Source: Raffaelea ambrosiae
Taxonomy: Eukaryota > Ascomycota > Sordariomycetes > Ophiostomatales > Ophiostomataceae
Length of the DNA stretch: 64,000 bases
Assembly: GCA_002778195.1 (NCBI GenBank)
Contig: PCDI01000003.1
Span: 124,001-188,000 of the forward strand
Direction of reading: 5' to 3'
Position 1 is the stretch's first letter. Every line of letters starts with the position of its first letter. The position numbers and the translations under genes were made by a program. Under the pieces are notes generated by a model that had not been told where the DNA came from, ran no database searches, and saw nothing but the letters and a program-made list of their open reading frames with translations. Positions 11,467-21,565 of this stretch are shown here, one piece after another.

Positions 11467-12377
11467 AACGACGCGGCCGCCACACGAAAGAGCAGCAAAA
11501 AGGCAGAGAAGGGAGAGAAAGCGAACAATGCATTGTTGAGCGAGAAGGGGAGGAGAGAAAAGATGTCGAACGACAAGGAGAAGAAGCATAGCGAAACGGA
11601 AGGAGACACGGACACGGGGAAGCGAGATGCAAAGGAAGCCCACCAGCAACGGAGACGAAAACATGCCAAAAATGACACGGGGGGGCCACTGACTTGTTGA
11701 TTACATTTACATATACACCCAAACACCCGCATACATAACAACCTCTTTTGGCGACAGCCAGCCTTCGCAAAAGACCAATACTATCTCACACACGGCGCAC
11801 CATAGCAGCCGACGGGCTACTGCTGCCACTTGACTTGAAGACCTTGTGCCCAGAGGCAGTCTGTGCTACATTGTGACAAGATAAACCACCCCGGCTCGAG
11901 CCGCGGCTGGCGGCATATATTTTGGTGGCCCCAGGCTTGTCCTTTGCTTCGGTGAGACCTGAAATGCCGCTTTCCTCCCTTGATTCTGTGGTGGGCAATG
12001 CCGAGTCTTCGCAGTCGTGCTGAAAATAGCATCTGCACCGAAAGGTAACTTCTTATTGGATATCACGGCCACCATCAGCTTGTACAGGGCTACCCCTTAC
12101 TTCATTGGACGCCTCTTTGCGTCGGGGAGATGGGCAATTCGAGCCGAGCAATAATACGGGCCATCAATGCAGCCAGGGAGGGCAAGAAACGGTGAAGAAT
12201 GGTCACTGGAAGTCGTAAACCATTGATCACCTCGACAAGGGGGGGCTTCCGGGGATCTGCCCCATAGATATCCGCCCCGGAAGCCTGTCACCGCAGTTTT
12301 GCCACGACTCGCGATTCTCATAGTCGCTGCCTCCCTGCTGGAACTGTGCTGGACATAGCATCCGACTGTTCTTTACA
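11467..12377. other. intergenic, no gene seen
   Basis: A purine-rich stretch (about 11475-11620) follows the glycolipid transfer protein gene. Beyond it I see only short unconvincing frames on both strands and the promoter of the FAD monooxygenase gene. Confidence 0.6.
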
Positions 12378-13806
12378 ATGGAACTGAGGCATATCGTCAT
12401 CCTGGGCGCTGGACCAACCGGTCTGTCGGCAGCCCTCTCTCTGGCAAAGCTAGCTCGTGAACAGGGCTCCTTCTCCTCCTCGTCGTCCTCTTTTTCTTCC
12501 GCCACGTCCCAGGAGCCACCACCCTTCCACATCACAGTCCTTGAAATCCGTCCAGTGCCGTCAACCATCGGCGGGACCATCAACCTGACACCGCTGGCCC
12601 TGCGGTACCTTGACCGCCTTGGTGCTGGTGCCAAGCTGCGGCGGCGGACGATCCCCGTGCGCCATATTGACCTTGTCAGCATGCGCACAGGCGGTCTGCT
12701 GTGCAGCCTCTGGCCCAACGCAGACGCGGTCCGTGCCAAGCGGGCCGACCTCATGGCCTCTCTGCTCGAGACCTGCGCCGAGCCGGAGAATCGGGCGTTC
12801 ATCACCATACGTTTCGGCGTCAATGTGGTCGGCATCTCCGAACCAGACGACGAGCAAGTCGTGCTGACATTCGACAGCAACGAGACGATCCGTGCCGAGG
12901 TGCTCATCGGCTGCGACGGGATCCACTCGGCTGCTCGTCGACTGTATGTGGATCCAGACCGGCCGACGTTCTTTTCGGGCAAAGTCGTGGCCTACGGCAG
13001 CGTTCCCTGGTCGCCGAGCGAAGAGAGTGGAGCAGCAGACAACCCCAAACTCAGCCCGGCACGCCTCCGGAGGGCCGATGGCACAGGGGCGGTGACGGAC
13101 ACGACGGTGTTCACCGGCCGTTACGGGTTCGTCCTGGCCACGTTTGCCCAGCCGGCCCGGGACCGCCTCTTTTTCGCCATCGCCATGTGCATATCCGGCG
13201 TGGGACCCGAGGGACTGGGCCGCGCTGGCTGGCGGGCCCGACACGGTGACCAGGAGGCTGTCCGGCGCGACATCTTGCATCGGTTCCAGGAGCATCGTGT
13301 GGGCGGTCTCCTGGATGTGCTTGGGCGGGTCGAAGACTGGACCCTGTTTCCGGTGTACCAGCTGCGTCCGGCCGGCCGCTGGCGCCGCGGGCGGGTGATG
13401 CTCATTGGCGATGCTGCCCATGCGGCAAGTCAAGACCCGGTGTTTTGTTCGTTGATCTGCGACCTGGGCTGATCTTTCTGCTGACACGGACCAGATGCCC
13501 CCCCAAGGAGAAAGCACAGGCGTGGCTGTCGAAGACGGCGTGCTGCTAGCCCACGTGTTCCGTCGCCACCGGGAACGGTCGGTACCGGACATGTGTGCAG
13601 ACTACGAGGCCCTGCGTCGAAACGCCATCGACAAGCTGTACCGGGAAACGACGTGGCGCTGGGAGCACGGGGCGATCCCGAGCGGCAACTGGCTGTGGAG
13701 CATCGTGGTCGAGTGGATGACGGTCGTGTTTGTGTACTGGACGAACCTGTGGCAGGTGGACCACTTTGCCTCTGACGTGGAGAAGCTTCTTCTGCCGGAG
13801 GAATGA
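12378..13806 (+). CDS. FAD-dependent aromatic-type monooxygenase
   Basis: Two exons, 12378-13424 and 13495-13806, 452 residues. The family uses FAD and NAD(P)H to hydroxylate aromatic or polyketide-like substrates (salicylate/p-hydroxybenzoate hydroxylase type). The dinucleotide motif GAGPTG is at residues 10-15, the second FAD/NADPH contact is CDGIHSAARR near residue 178, and the pyrophosphate-binding GDAAHA is at residues 344-349. The intron splits this last motif exactly: GDAAHA is followed by MPPQGESTGVAVEDG only if a GC donor (GCAAGT) at 13425 is used with an AG at 13494. A nearby GT would break the frame. A Ser-rich insert sits at residues 32-46. No targeting signal or clustered tailoring genes are seen, so the substrate is unknown. 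Confidence 0.92.
13425..13494 (+). other. GC-AG intron
   Basis: 70-base intron with the donor GCAAGT instead of GTAAGT and an acceptor CAG, with a CTGAC-like branch site about 15 bases before the acceptor. It is needed to keep the conserved FAD motif of the monooxygenase in frame. Confidence 0.85.
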
Positions 13807-14169
13807 ATTAAAAACGAAAGAAAAAGAAAACAAAAAGAAAACAAGGGTCTGAAATCGAGACGGGTAGCGGCACGCCATGTGTGGTCGTGGGAGCGTAGTC
13901 TCAAAAAGTGGTGCACCTGTACTGGTTCTGATTGAATACGCAAATGACATTCCCGCGTTTTTGTTACTACCGACGGAGAGTGACATATTGAATCAATATG
14001 CGGGTGATCTCCAGAGGATTGCGGGCGTCTTTTACCCGGTCTACGCATTGGGTAGAAAGATGGACCGATGGCCGCCCTTTCCCTGGGGTGGGAGTTCTTT
14101 TCTTTCGGAAGATACACTTCTTGGCATGTCATCCGCGTCAGGATCGTGAGCATAACGACACACGCCAAA
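13807..14169. other. short intergenic region
   Basis: A-rich 3' end of the monooxygenase gene, then the upstream region of the AA9 gene. No gene and no clear regulatory motif seen. Confidence 0.55.
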
Positions 14170-14660
14170 ATGAGGTTCCTGGCGTCTGCTTTACTGGTGG
14201 CTGCGGCCCAAGCAGCACCGCACTGTGCGTATTTTATTTGTGTATAGTTTCTCTTGCTCCGTTCTGGTTGCTTTGGAACTAACGTGGCTTAGACACGTTC
14301 CCGCACATCCAAGGAACGGCCGACTGGACAACGGTTCGCATGACGGCCAACCATTACAGCAACGGCCCTGTTACCGATGTGACGTCTGATGCCATCCGGT
14401 GCTACCAGCTGACACCAGGCGGCGGCGGCAGCACGGGCACGTCCACGGTGGCCGCCGGCGGTAGCATTACCTGGTCGGCCAACCCCAACATCTACCATCC
14501 GGGCGCCTTGTCGGCCTACATGGCCAAAGTGCCCGCTGGCGAAACCCTGGCGGGCTGGGACGGCTCGGGATCCGTCTGGTTCAAAGTCTACCAAGACATG
14601 CCGACCATTGCCGGCAGCCAGATGAGCTGGCCATCCGAGAGTACGTGACAAAGCAGAACA

Positions 14661-14696
<36 letters not shown>

Positions 14697-15009
14697 TCTT
14701 CTTGCGCTGACTCTATTCGTAGACAAAGCTAGCGTCAGCTTCAAAATACCGTCCTGCATTGAAAGCGGCGACTACCTCTTCCGCATCGAGCACGTCGCCC
14801 TACACACCGCGTCCAAAGAGAACGGGGCGCAATTCTACATCTCGTGTGCCCAGATTGCCGTCAAGGGCGGCACAGGAGCCAAGAAGCCAACGGACCTGGT
14901 GGCGTTCCCGGGCGCCTACAAGGCCAGCGACCCGGGCATCAAGCTCAACATCTACAGCAACGGCGGCAAGCCGTACACGCCTGCCGGCCCCCCTGTATTT
15001 ACTTGCTAA
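14170..15009 (+). CDS. AA9 lytic polysaccharide monooxygenase, secreted
   Basis: Three exons, 14170-14224, 14293-14640 and 14723-15009, 229 residues. A copper enzyme that oxidatively cleaves cellulose or hemicellulose outside the cell. The first exon is almost only the signal peptide (residues 1 to about 15). The histidine that must become the mature N-terminus is His18, in HYTFPHI, made by joining exons 1 and 2. The second copper ligand is His87 in NIYHPGALSAYM, and the axial site has Gln171 and Tyr173 in GAQFYISCAQ. Cys55 and Cys176 probably form the conserved disulfide. There is no CBM1, so this is a catalytic domain alone. The second intron contains a run of 31 T. Oddly, His18 is preceded by Ala-Pro rather than a plain signal-peptidase site. 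Confidence 0.94.
14663..14693 (+). repeat. T31 homopolymer in intron 2 of the AA9 gene
   Basis: Uninterrupted run of T between the splice donor at 14641 and the acceptor at 14722, standing where a polypyrimidine tract would be. Its length may be unreliable in sequencing and variable in nature. Confidence 0.9.
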
Positions 15010-16515
15010 GGCGGGGAGGCCTGTTTTCTCAGCCATCATTTTCCGTATGTACTGTGTGAATCGAACAACGCTTTTTTATTTTATTTTAGCCAACGATGGA
15101 TGGACGACTTGGGTCTGCGTTCTGCGTTCTGTTGCTCCTGCTTCTTCTTGTACACGATGCACAGAGCATATGCGACTTCCCGGTAGATCATAGCTGCAAC
15201 AATGAACAAGATCAGACCGTAGCGACAAGTGTGAACACCGAAAGCCTCTTGCCACCCGAATCCCGCGGGTGGGTGTGTGGAGACGTCCGTTTGATTTGGA
15301 GGTTGCCACCACCAAAAGCTTGCGTGTCCATGACGAGGCTGCGACAAAGCTCCGTTTCTCGTGGAAAGGGAGGCTGTTTCAAGTCCATGTGGAAGACTGT
15401 GGCCTTATCCAAGGGCCTGATAAATGAGATGCCACACATGCTCTGTGCCGAAGCAATTGACGGGAAGCTTCTCATGGGACACACAAGGCAGACATTTGAA
15501 TGGTCAGTTTTCGATCTGATTCTCACCACCACGTTGCATTTGTCTTTTTTGCCTTGACATGGGATTGTTTTCTTTCTTCTTCTTGTCTTTCCCCTTGTTA
15601 TTGTATTGAGATCGCCATCAATTAAAGAAATGAACAGCCATCAACTCCAATTCATTTTGTGGCTACTTCATATGGAGCTTGACAGATCGTGGCTTTCCAC
15701 CTGTGCGACACGTCTCCCACACGATTCAGCCTTGCTCGATTGGCGAAGCCGACTCCAGAGATAAGCCACACCCGGTGCACCGCGACGAGCATGGAAGCAT
15801 CCCGGTTGCTGATCATGGCGTTATGCATAATCAGTAGCTACGGACTACAATTGCGTTCCTTCCACAGGACCGGACCGACCCCCCAACGGTTATGTTTAAC
15901 TGAGCACAGCATGCATTGCTACAGAGATGTCTGCTCAGAGCCCTCCAGACTGGCCAGTCACATCGCGGGCGGTGCTGGAAGATCAGCCGAAAAGGGGCCT
16001 AGTCTGATTGGCGATACCTGGTGTAAGTACTGCGTCTTTCTCAACACCCAACCCATCGAGCCACACGAGTCCAACCCAAGACAACACAGCAAAATAAAGG
16101 GCATTCACTGTTATGCAAGAACGAATGCAATGCGTCGTGCCAGATGATTGTCCCCGTGGCTTGAATTCCACTTGGCATGCTGATACCGCAATTGGTTGCG
16201 TTGTTGGCGTCCAAGTACCTTGATGGCTGGCCTTCAAAGACGCGAGCATGTACAGAATCGTGGGCAGTAACCCGGATGGCCACTTTCTTTCAAAGCCAAT
16301 GGAGATATGCTGCAAGACATCCAGGTACCCAGGGACCATATATGGTCGTGTGCCAGATTTCCCGCACCTCCCTATTCCCTGGCGTACCTGAACTTAATGC
16401 GCCCCCATCCCATGAATTAGACGTTGAACAACCCCTAACAATATCCGTGTCAATTGCCGAGTACTTAATGCTTGCTTTCCCATTATTCAAAAAAGAAACA
16501 AAAAAAAACCCAAAG
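15010..16515. other. intergenic, 1.5 kb
   Basis: No gene I can support. A plus-strand frame at 15096-15557 begins with a Leu-rich signal-like stretch but continues into unconvincing sequence. An overlapping minus-strand frame (15081-15347) has one hydrophobic segment and a basic tail. Neither has recognisable domains. The right part is the promoter of the flavoprotein gene. Confidence 0.55.
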
Positions 16516-17102
16516 ATGGTCGAGGACTCTCAGATCCAGACGGAGACGGATGTCTACGATGTCGTGATTGTCGGTGCTGGACCGGTCGGCCTGGCTGTGG
16601 CTGCCCGCATCCGAGAAGACACACCGGCCGCCATCTTTACCGATGAAGAGCACCGCCGCTACCAGTGGTTGAGAAAGTATGGGAAGCGCGTTTCCATCAA
16701 GCAGTCCAAATCAGGCAAGGAGACACGCTTCTCCAGACGCAAGAGCAGCGATGCCAGCGATGTCAGCGACGCCGACAGCTTGGACAAGAAACACGACCAT
16801 GGCATGCATGCCCACCACACCAAAATTCTGGTTGTGGACGAGTCCGACAGCAAGTGGCTGGGACGATGGGACCGTCTCTTTGGAGCATACGGCATCACGC
16901 ATCTGCGCAGTCCTTTGCTGTGGCACGTGGACCCGCAGGACCGGGACTCCCTCCTGGCACGAGCACACGAGCAGGGCAACCCGGACGACCTCTTTGATGT
17001 GGGTGCCTGCGTGGGCAAGGAAGTCAGCAAGCACCTCAAGAAGAAGCGCAGTGCGCGCCGGGGTGGCATGTAAGTCGGCCATTCTGTGTGGCGTGCGATC
17101 CG

Positions 17103-17144
<42 letters not shown>

Positions 17145-18517
17145 GGCACTGTTAACCAAACAAACACGCATGCAGCCAAGACTCGCAGCCCAACGTCGAC
17201 ATCAACGAACGAGAGCGCAACGACTACTTTACGCCGTCGCGCAAGCTGTTCTACGACCACTGCAACTGTGTCCGGGACCGGTATGGCCTGGACGGCGCCA
17301 CTGTCCGCCAAGAAACGCTGCGCGATGTCGACTACGGGGTGGTCCACGGGATCTCGATCGGCGACGAGCCGCTGTTCACGGTGACCACGGACAAGACGCG
17401 CCGCTATGCACGAATTGTGGTGTTGGCCGTTGGGCCGGCCAACGTGGCGCGGATTCCCTGGATTCCGGGCCTGCCCGAGCATCTGAACCCCATGAAGGGC
17501 ATGGGCCAGAAGACAAAGAGCATGAGCACGCCCGGCGAAATGATGGGCCACGACGATGGCGACGACGGCGGGATGGACAAGCAGCCGAGTGTCCTGCTGT
17601 GCAGGGCGGACGGACAGGAGCTGTGTCCGCAGGCCACCCACACCTTCCACATCAGCCGCGTGCCGGACCCGGTCGTCGAGGCGCGCGTGCGTGCGCGCCA
17701 GACGACCAACGTCCTGGTGATCGGCGGCGGCCTGACCTCGGCGCAGATCACGGACCTGTGTCTGCGCCGCGGGGTCACCCGGGTCTGGCACCTGATGCGC
17801 GGCAATGTGGTCGTCAAGTACTTTGACGTCGACCTCAGCTGGATGGGCAAGTACCGCAACCGGGAGCAGGCGCGCTTCTGGGCGGCCGACTCGGACGAGG
17901 AGCGCTGGGAGATCATCAAGGAGGCCCGCGGCGGCGGCAGCCTGACGCCGCACTTTAACAAAATCCTCAAGAAGCACGTGGCCTCGGGCCGGGTGCAGCT
18001 GCGCACACGCACCAGAGTGACCCAGCTGGACTTTGTGCACGCCGACCAGAAGGGCGCCGCCGCCGACGACGCGTGCGGCCCGTCCGACCACCAGGGCGGC
18101 TACTGGCAGGTCACCACGGAGCCGGCCATCCCCGAGATGCCGCTCATCGACTACATCTACTTCGCCACCGGCATCGAGACCCACGTCGAGCAGCTGCCGT
18201 ACCTGCAGACAATGTTGGGCAAGTTCCCAGTCGACACCGTCGGGGGCTTCCCCTGCCTGACCGAGGATCTCATGTGGACGGACAACGTGCCCCTGTTCTG
18301 CGCCGGCAAGCTCGCGTGCTTGCGGATCGGGCCGGCGTCGCCGAACCTCGGGGGCGCCAAGCTGGCCGCCGAACGGATCGGGCTGGCTGTCGACCAGGTG
18401 CTGCGCCAGAGCGGCTCGCGGATCGACGCCGACAGCGACAACGAGGGGGACTTTGGCCTCGACTACGCCACCGGCAACGGGAGCAAGTACAAGTGCCTGG
18501 TGGACGAGGATCAGTAA
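16516..18517 (+). CDS. flavoprotein monooxygenase-like FAD/NAD(P)-binding protein
   Basis: Two exons, 16516-17069 and 17176-18517, 631 residues. The start is the ATG just before VEDSQIQTETDVYDVVIVG, which puts the FAD-binding GAGPVG at residues 20-25. A second Rossmann motif, VLVIGGGLTSAQ near residue 364, would bind NAD(P)H, and ATGIETH near the C-terminus resembles the ATG motif of N-hydroxylating monooxygenases. The overall plan recalls SidA/IucD-type ornithine or lysine N-monooxygenases, but specificity is not shown. Two inserts are odd: a charged Lys/Ser/Asp/His stretch (about residues 55-100) between FAD motif and core, and a Met/Gly/Asp-rich loop near 310-325. The intron carries a (CA)19 microsatellite. 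No siderophore synthetase lies nearby. Confidence 0.85.
17105..17142 (+). repeat. (CA)19 microsatellite inside an intron
   Basis: Perfect dinucleotide repeat of 38 bases within the 106-base intron (17070-17175) of the flavoprotein gene, between donor GTAAGT and acceptor GCAG. Likely to vary in length between strains. Confidence 0.95.
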
Positions 18518-19724
18518 CTGATGAAAAAAAAGGGTAGTTATGCACTAAAACCAAAGCCAGAAGAAGTCAAAGAGACAATGAAAAAAAAAATAAAAACAAA
18601 ATAAAAACAAATGGCATTCCATAACATTAATTTGCAGCCTCACGTGGAAGGACTGACCTTTTTAGGCATCTTCCAGATCAAGGAGTTCGTTATCCTTCGG
18701 TAAAAACTCCCATGGGCTCGGACCACAGAGCCCTGAGTGCCTTGGCTAGCCCCGAGTTGGAAACATGCACGTCCACCAACAGCCCCCATGCCACGTGTGT
18801 GGGGGAGATCATATTCACAAGATGTGAAAAGGGGAGAACACAATCCCCAGGAACTTTTGCGTTGCAATGACAAACCTAAAATCTGGGAAAGTCTATAAAA
18901 AAAAGATCCTGCCCAATGCAAGATCGATCGTTTTCAATTTCTTCCTCACCGCAAAAGCAACCGTCAAACTTGACGAAGCAGAAGGTCAACATGGTGCCAA
19001 AGCTGCTTCGTCTAATGCTCGGGTAAATCATCCCGGTAGGCAAGGCACGCCCTCCGGATCCTGCAGGCTAGCTATTGCCATCCTTCCTGGGCGACAATCT
19101 TAGATCAAGTCTTCCGGGCATCTTGGCAGACTAAAGGCTTTATTGCAGCTGTCTCAGGAGACTTTCCCTGGAGAGTTTGGGCGCATAACGCACTCCCCAG
19201 CACCGAGTAATTAGTGTCATTCAGATTACTCTTTTTTTTTCAGTTTCTTGGTTCCCAAAGTAGCATCTTGCTGAAAAGCGGAGTTCTGGGGGTCTGTTTG
19301 GCCAGCTTGCTTGGCATACCATCTAATCCAAGGGTACCCCAAAGGCGTCGGAAAACGAGAGCCGCGCATTATCCTCGAATTCCCAGAAAGCATTGCTGCT
19401 TTGGGATGGCCAAGCTGCCATGCACGACCGCGAGGCAGCGGGAGAATACTACATACCAAGAAAGGAGAATGCAAATCTCGAACGATGTCGTCCTGCAGGG
19501 TTGTGTGAAAAAAGAAAAAAGGAGTGCGCATATGTTCATCCCCGTTTTTGCTTCCGTTCCAATTGTCTTTTCTCTCCCGTCACTCTACTCGACAGCAGGG
19601 AAGCCGTTGCTTGAGCACCTTCACCTAACACACAGAACCACGCAGAAGTTTCAACCAGAAAGTCATCGCCCACTGAGAAGACAACAATTCATAGCTGGAA
19701 TTGCAGTCCCGAAGCACTTCCACC
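18518..19724. other. intergenic, 1.2 kb
   Basis: A-rich 3' end of the flavoprotein gene, then the upstream region of the transporter gene. Short frames only; nothing recognisable on either strand. Confidence 0.55.
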
Positions 19725-21565
19725 ATGTCGGACTTTGAAAAGTCCACCCAGATGTCGGATCCGGGCCACCACGAACTTCATGTTTCTGACAAGCAGATCG
19801 ACCATCCGGAACATGAGGCTGTCGGCGGTGCCGTCTTTGAAGTGGAGGAGGAGGAACTGCCGCCCGGATACTTCAAGAGCCGCTTCTTCTTGGGCTCCAT
19901 GCTTGGCATCGGCCTGGGTCTCACGGGTGGTGTTGCCGGGTTCGGATATGCCGCTCCCATTCTCACACAAATAAACAAGGACATTGGACCGGTAAGTCAG
20001 AAACACAGGCAATGCCCAAATGTGGCGTTCGGCATCTCACTTCTACTCAACAGTCAGCGAATATCACTTGGGTGGCTTTGGTGTATACGCTCACAACCTC
20101 TGTGATGCTTACCATCATTGGCCGCATCACCGACATCTTTGGCCGGAGGTGGATATTCACCGGTGGCACGTTTCTCGGAATCATCGGGTCCATCGTCTGC
20201 GCCACGGCCAAGGACGTCAACACGATGATCGGCGGCATGACCATTACCGGCATCTCGGCTTCCACGCAGCTGTCGTACTACTATGTCATGGGCGAGCTGG
20301 TGCCCATGAAGTACCGGTTCATCGGCAACGCATACATCTACCTGTGGCAGTTTCCCAGCTCCGGCTTTGCCCCGGCCGTGTCCAACGCCTTCATCCAGCA
20401 GACCAAGGTGGGCTGGCGTGGCGCGTACTACGTACTCATTGCCATCAACGCCCTTTCTTTCATCTGCTGGTTCTTCTTCTACCACCCGCCCACCTTCCAC
20501 ATGAAGCACGGGAACGACCGTGCCATCACCTACCTGAAGGACTTTGACTACGTGGGCACCCTGCTGTATACAGGCGGGCTGCTTGTCCTGATGATGGGCC
20601 TCAACTGGGGCGGTGCGCTGTATGCATGGAACTCGGCGGCTGTCATCTGCACCATTGTCCTCGGTGCCGCTGCCCTTATTGCCTTCGCGTGCTGGGAGGG
20701 CTTTATGAATCTCAAGGAGCCGCTGGTGCCCATGCACTTGTTCCGCAACCGTGCCTGGAATGCCGCCACGGTGTTGTCGGGCGTCGGTGCCAGCATGTAC
20801 TATGCCTTCTCCATTGTGTGGCCGTCCATGGTATCCCTGTTGTACGCCGACAGTGCGGATACCATGTATGCGCCATGGCTGGCCACGCTGCTGGGTCTCT
20901 TCATCGTCGCAGGCGAGATTGCGGGCGGCATTTTGGCAAAGCGCATCCGCTATCTCAAGTGGCAGTGCGTGGGCTGTGTCGTCCTGGGTGGTATCTTCTT
21001 TGCCAGTGTCACCAGCTGCGGTCCGGACACGAAAGTGCGTGCCTGCTGTCTGGTGTCCGTCGGTGTCTTCTTCATCGGCTGGGTCGAGTCACTGTCGATT
21101 TCGCTGGTGACACTGTCGGCCACTGACCAGTCCAACCTGGGCACGGCGTGTGGTCTGGCCGGCTCGATCCGGTTCTTCATCAGCTCCATTGCCAGTACTG
21201 TCTACACGGTTGTGCTGCGCGCACGCCTGGCCCAGACCATTCCAGCACAAGTGCCGCAAGCCTTGGTTGGCGCAGGTCTTCCGGCATCGAGTGTGGCGGC
21301 TTTCATCAATGGCTTCACAACCGGGTCGTTCGCAGACATCCCCGGGTTGACGACCGAGATACAGGCAATTGGTACGCGGGCGTACCAGTTGGCCAATGCT
21401 GATGCGTACAAGACGGTTTTCTTGACGACTATTGCCTTTACGGGTCTGGCCCTCATTGCTGGACTGCTGCTGCCTGGAGATGTTGACAAGTATCTGACGA
21501 ACAAGGTCTCTGTTACTCTCCACCAAGGCCAGGACGAGAGCCACCTGGCTGGAGAGAAGAAATGA
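19725..21565 (+). CDS. TRI12-family major facilitator transporter
   Basis: Two exons, 19725-19991 and 20054-21565, 592 residues. Plasma-membrane carrier of the 14-helix drug:H+ antiporter class related to TRI12-type efflux pumps and fungal siderophore transporters. The N-terminal 60 residues are an acidic cytosolic tail. The loop between helices 2 and 3 has GRITDIFGRRW, the major facilitator signature. The stretch GNAYIYLWQFPSSGFAPAV and the FFYHPPTF loop are typical of the TRI12 group. The intron falls after the first membrane segment. No biosynthetic cluster accompanies it, so export of toxins or uptake of siderophores are both possible, and the substrate is unknown. The C-terminus is a short charged tail. 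Confidence 0.92.

Noticed and set aside
15096..15557. Frame with a Leu-rich, signal-like start after the AA9 gene, considered as a small secreted protein
   Set aside because: After the first 40 residues there is no Cys pattern or domain, codon use is poor, and an overlapping minus-strand frame is equally good. Evidence too weak.
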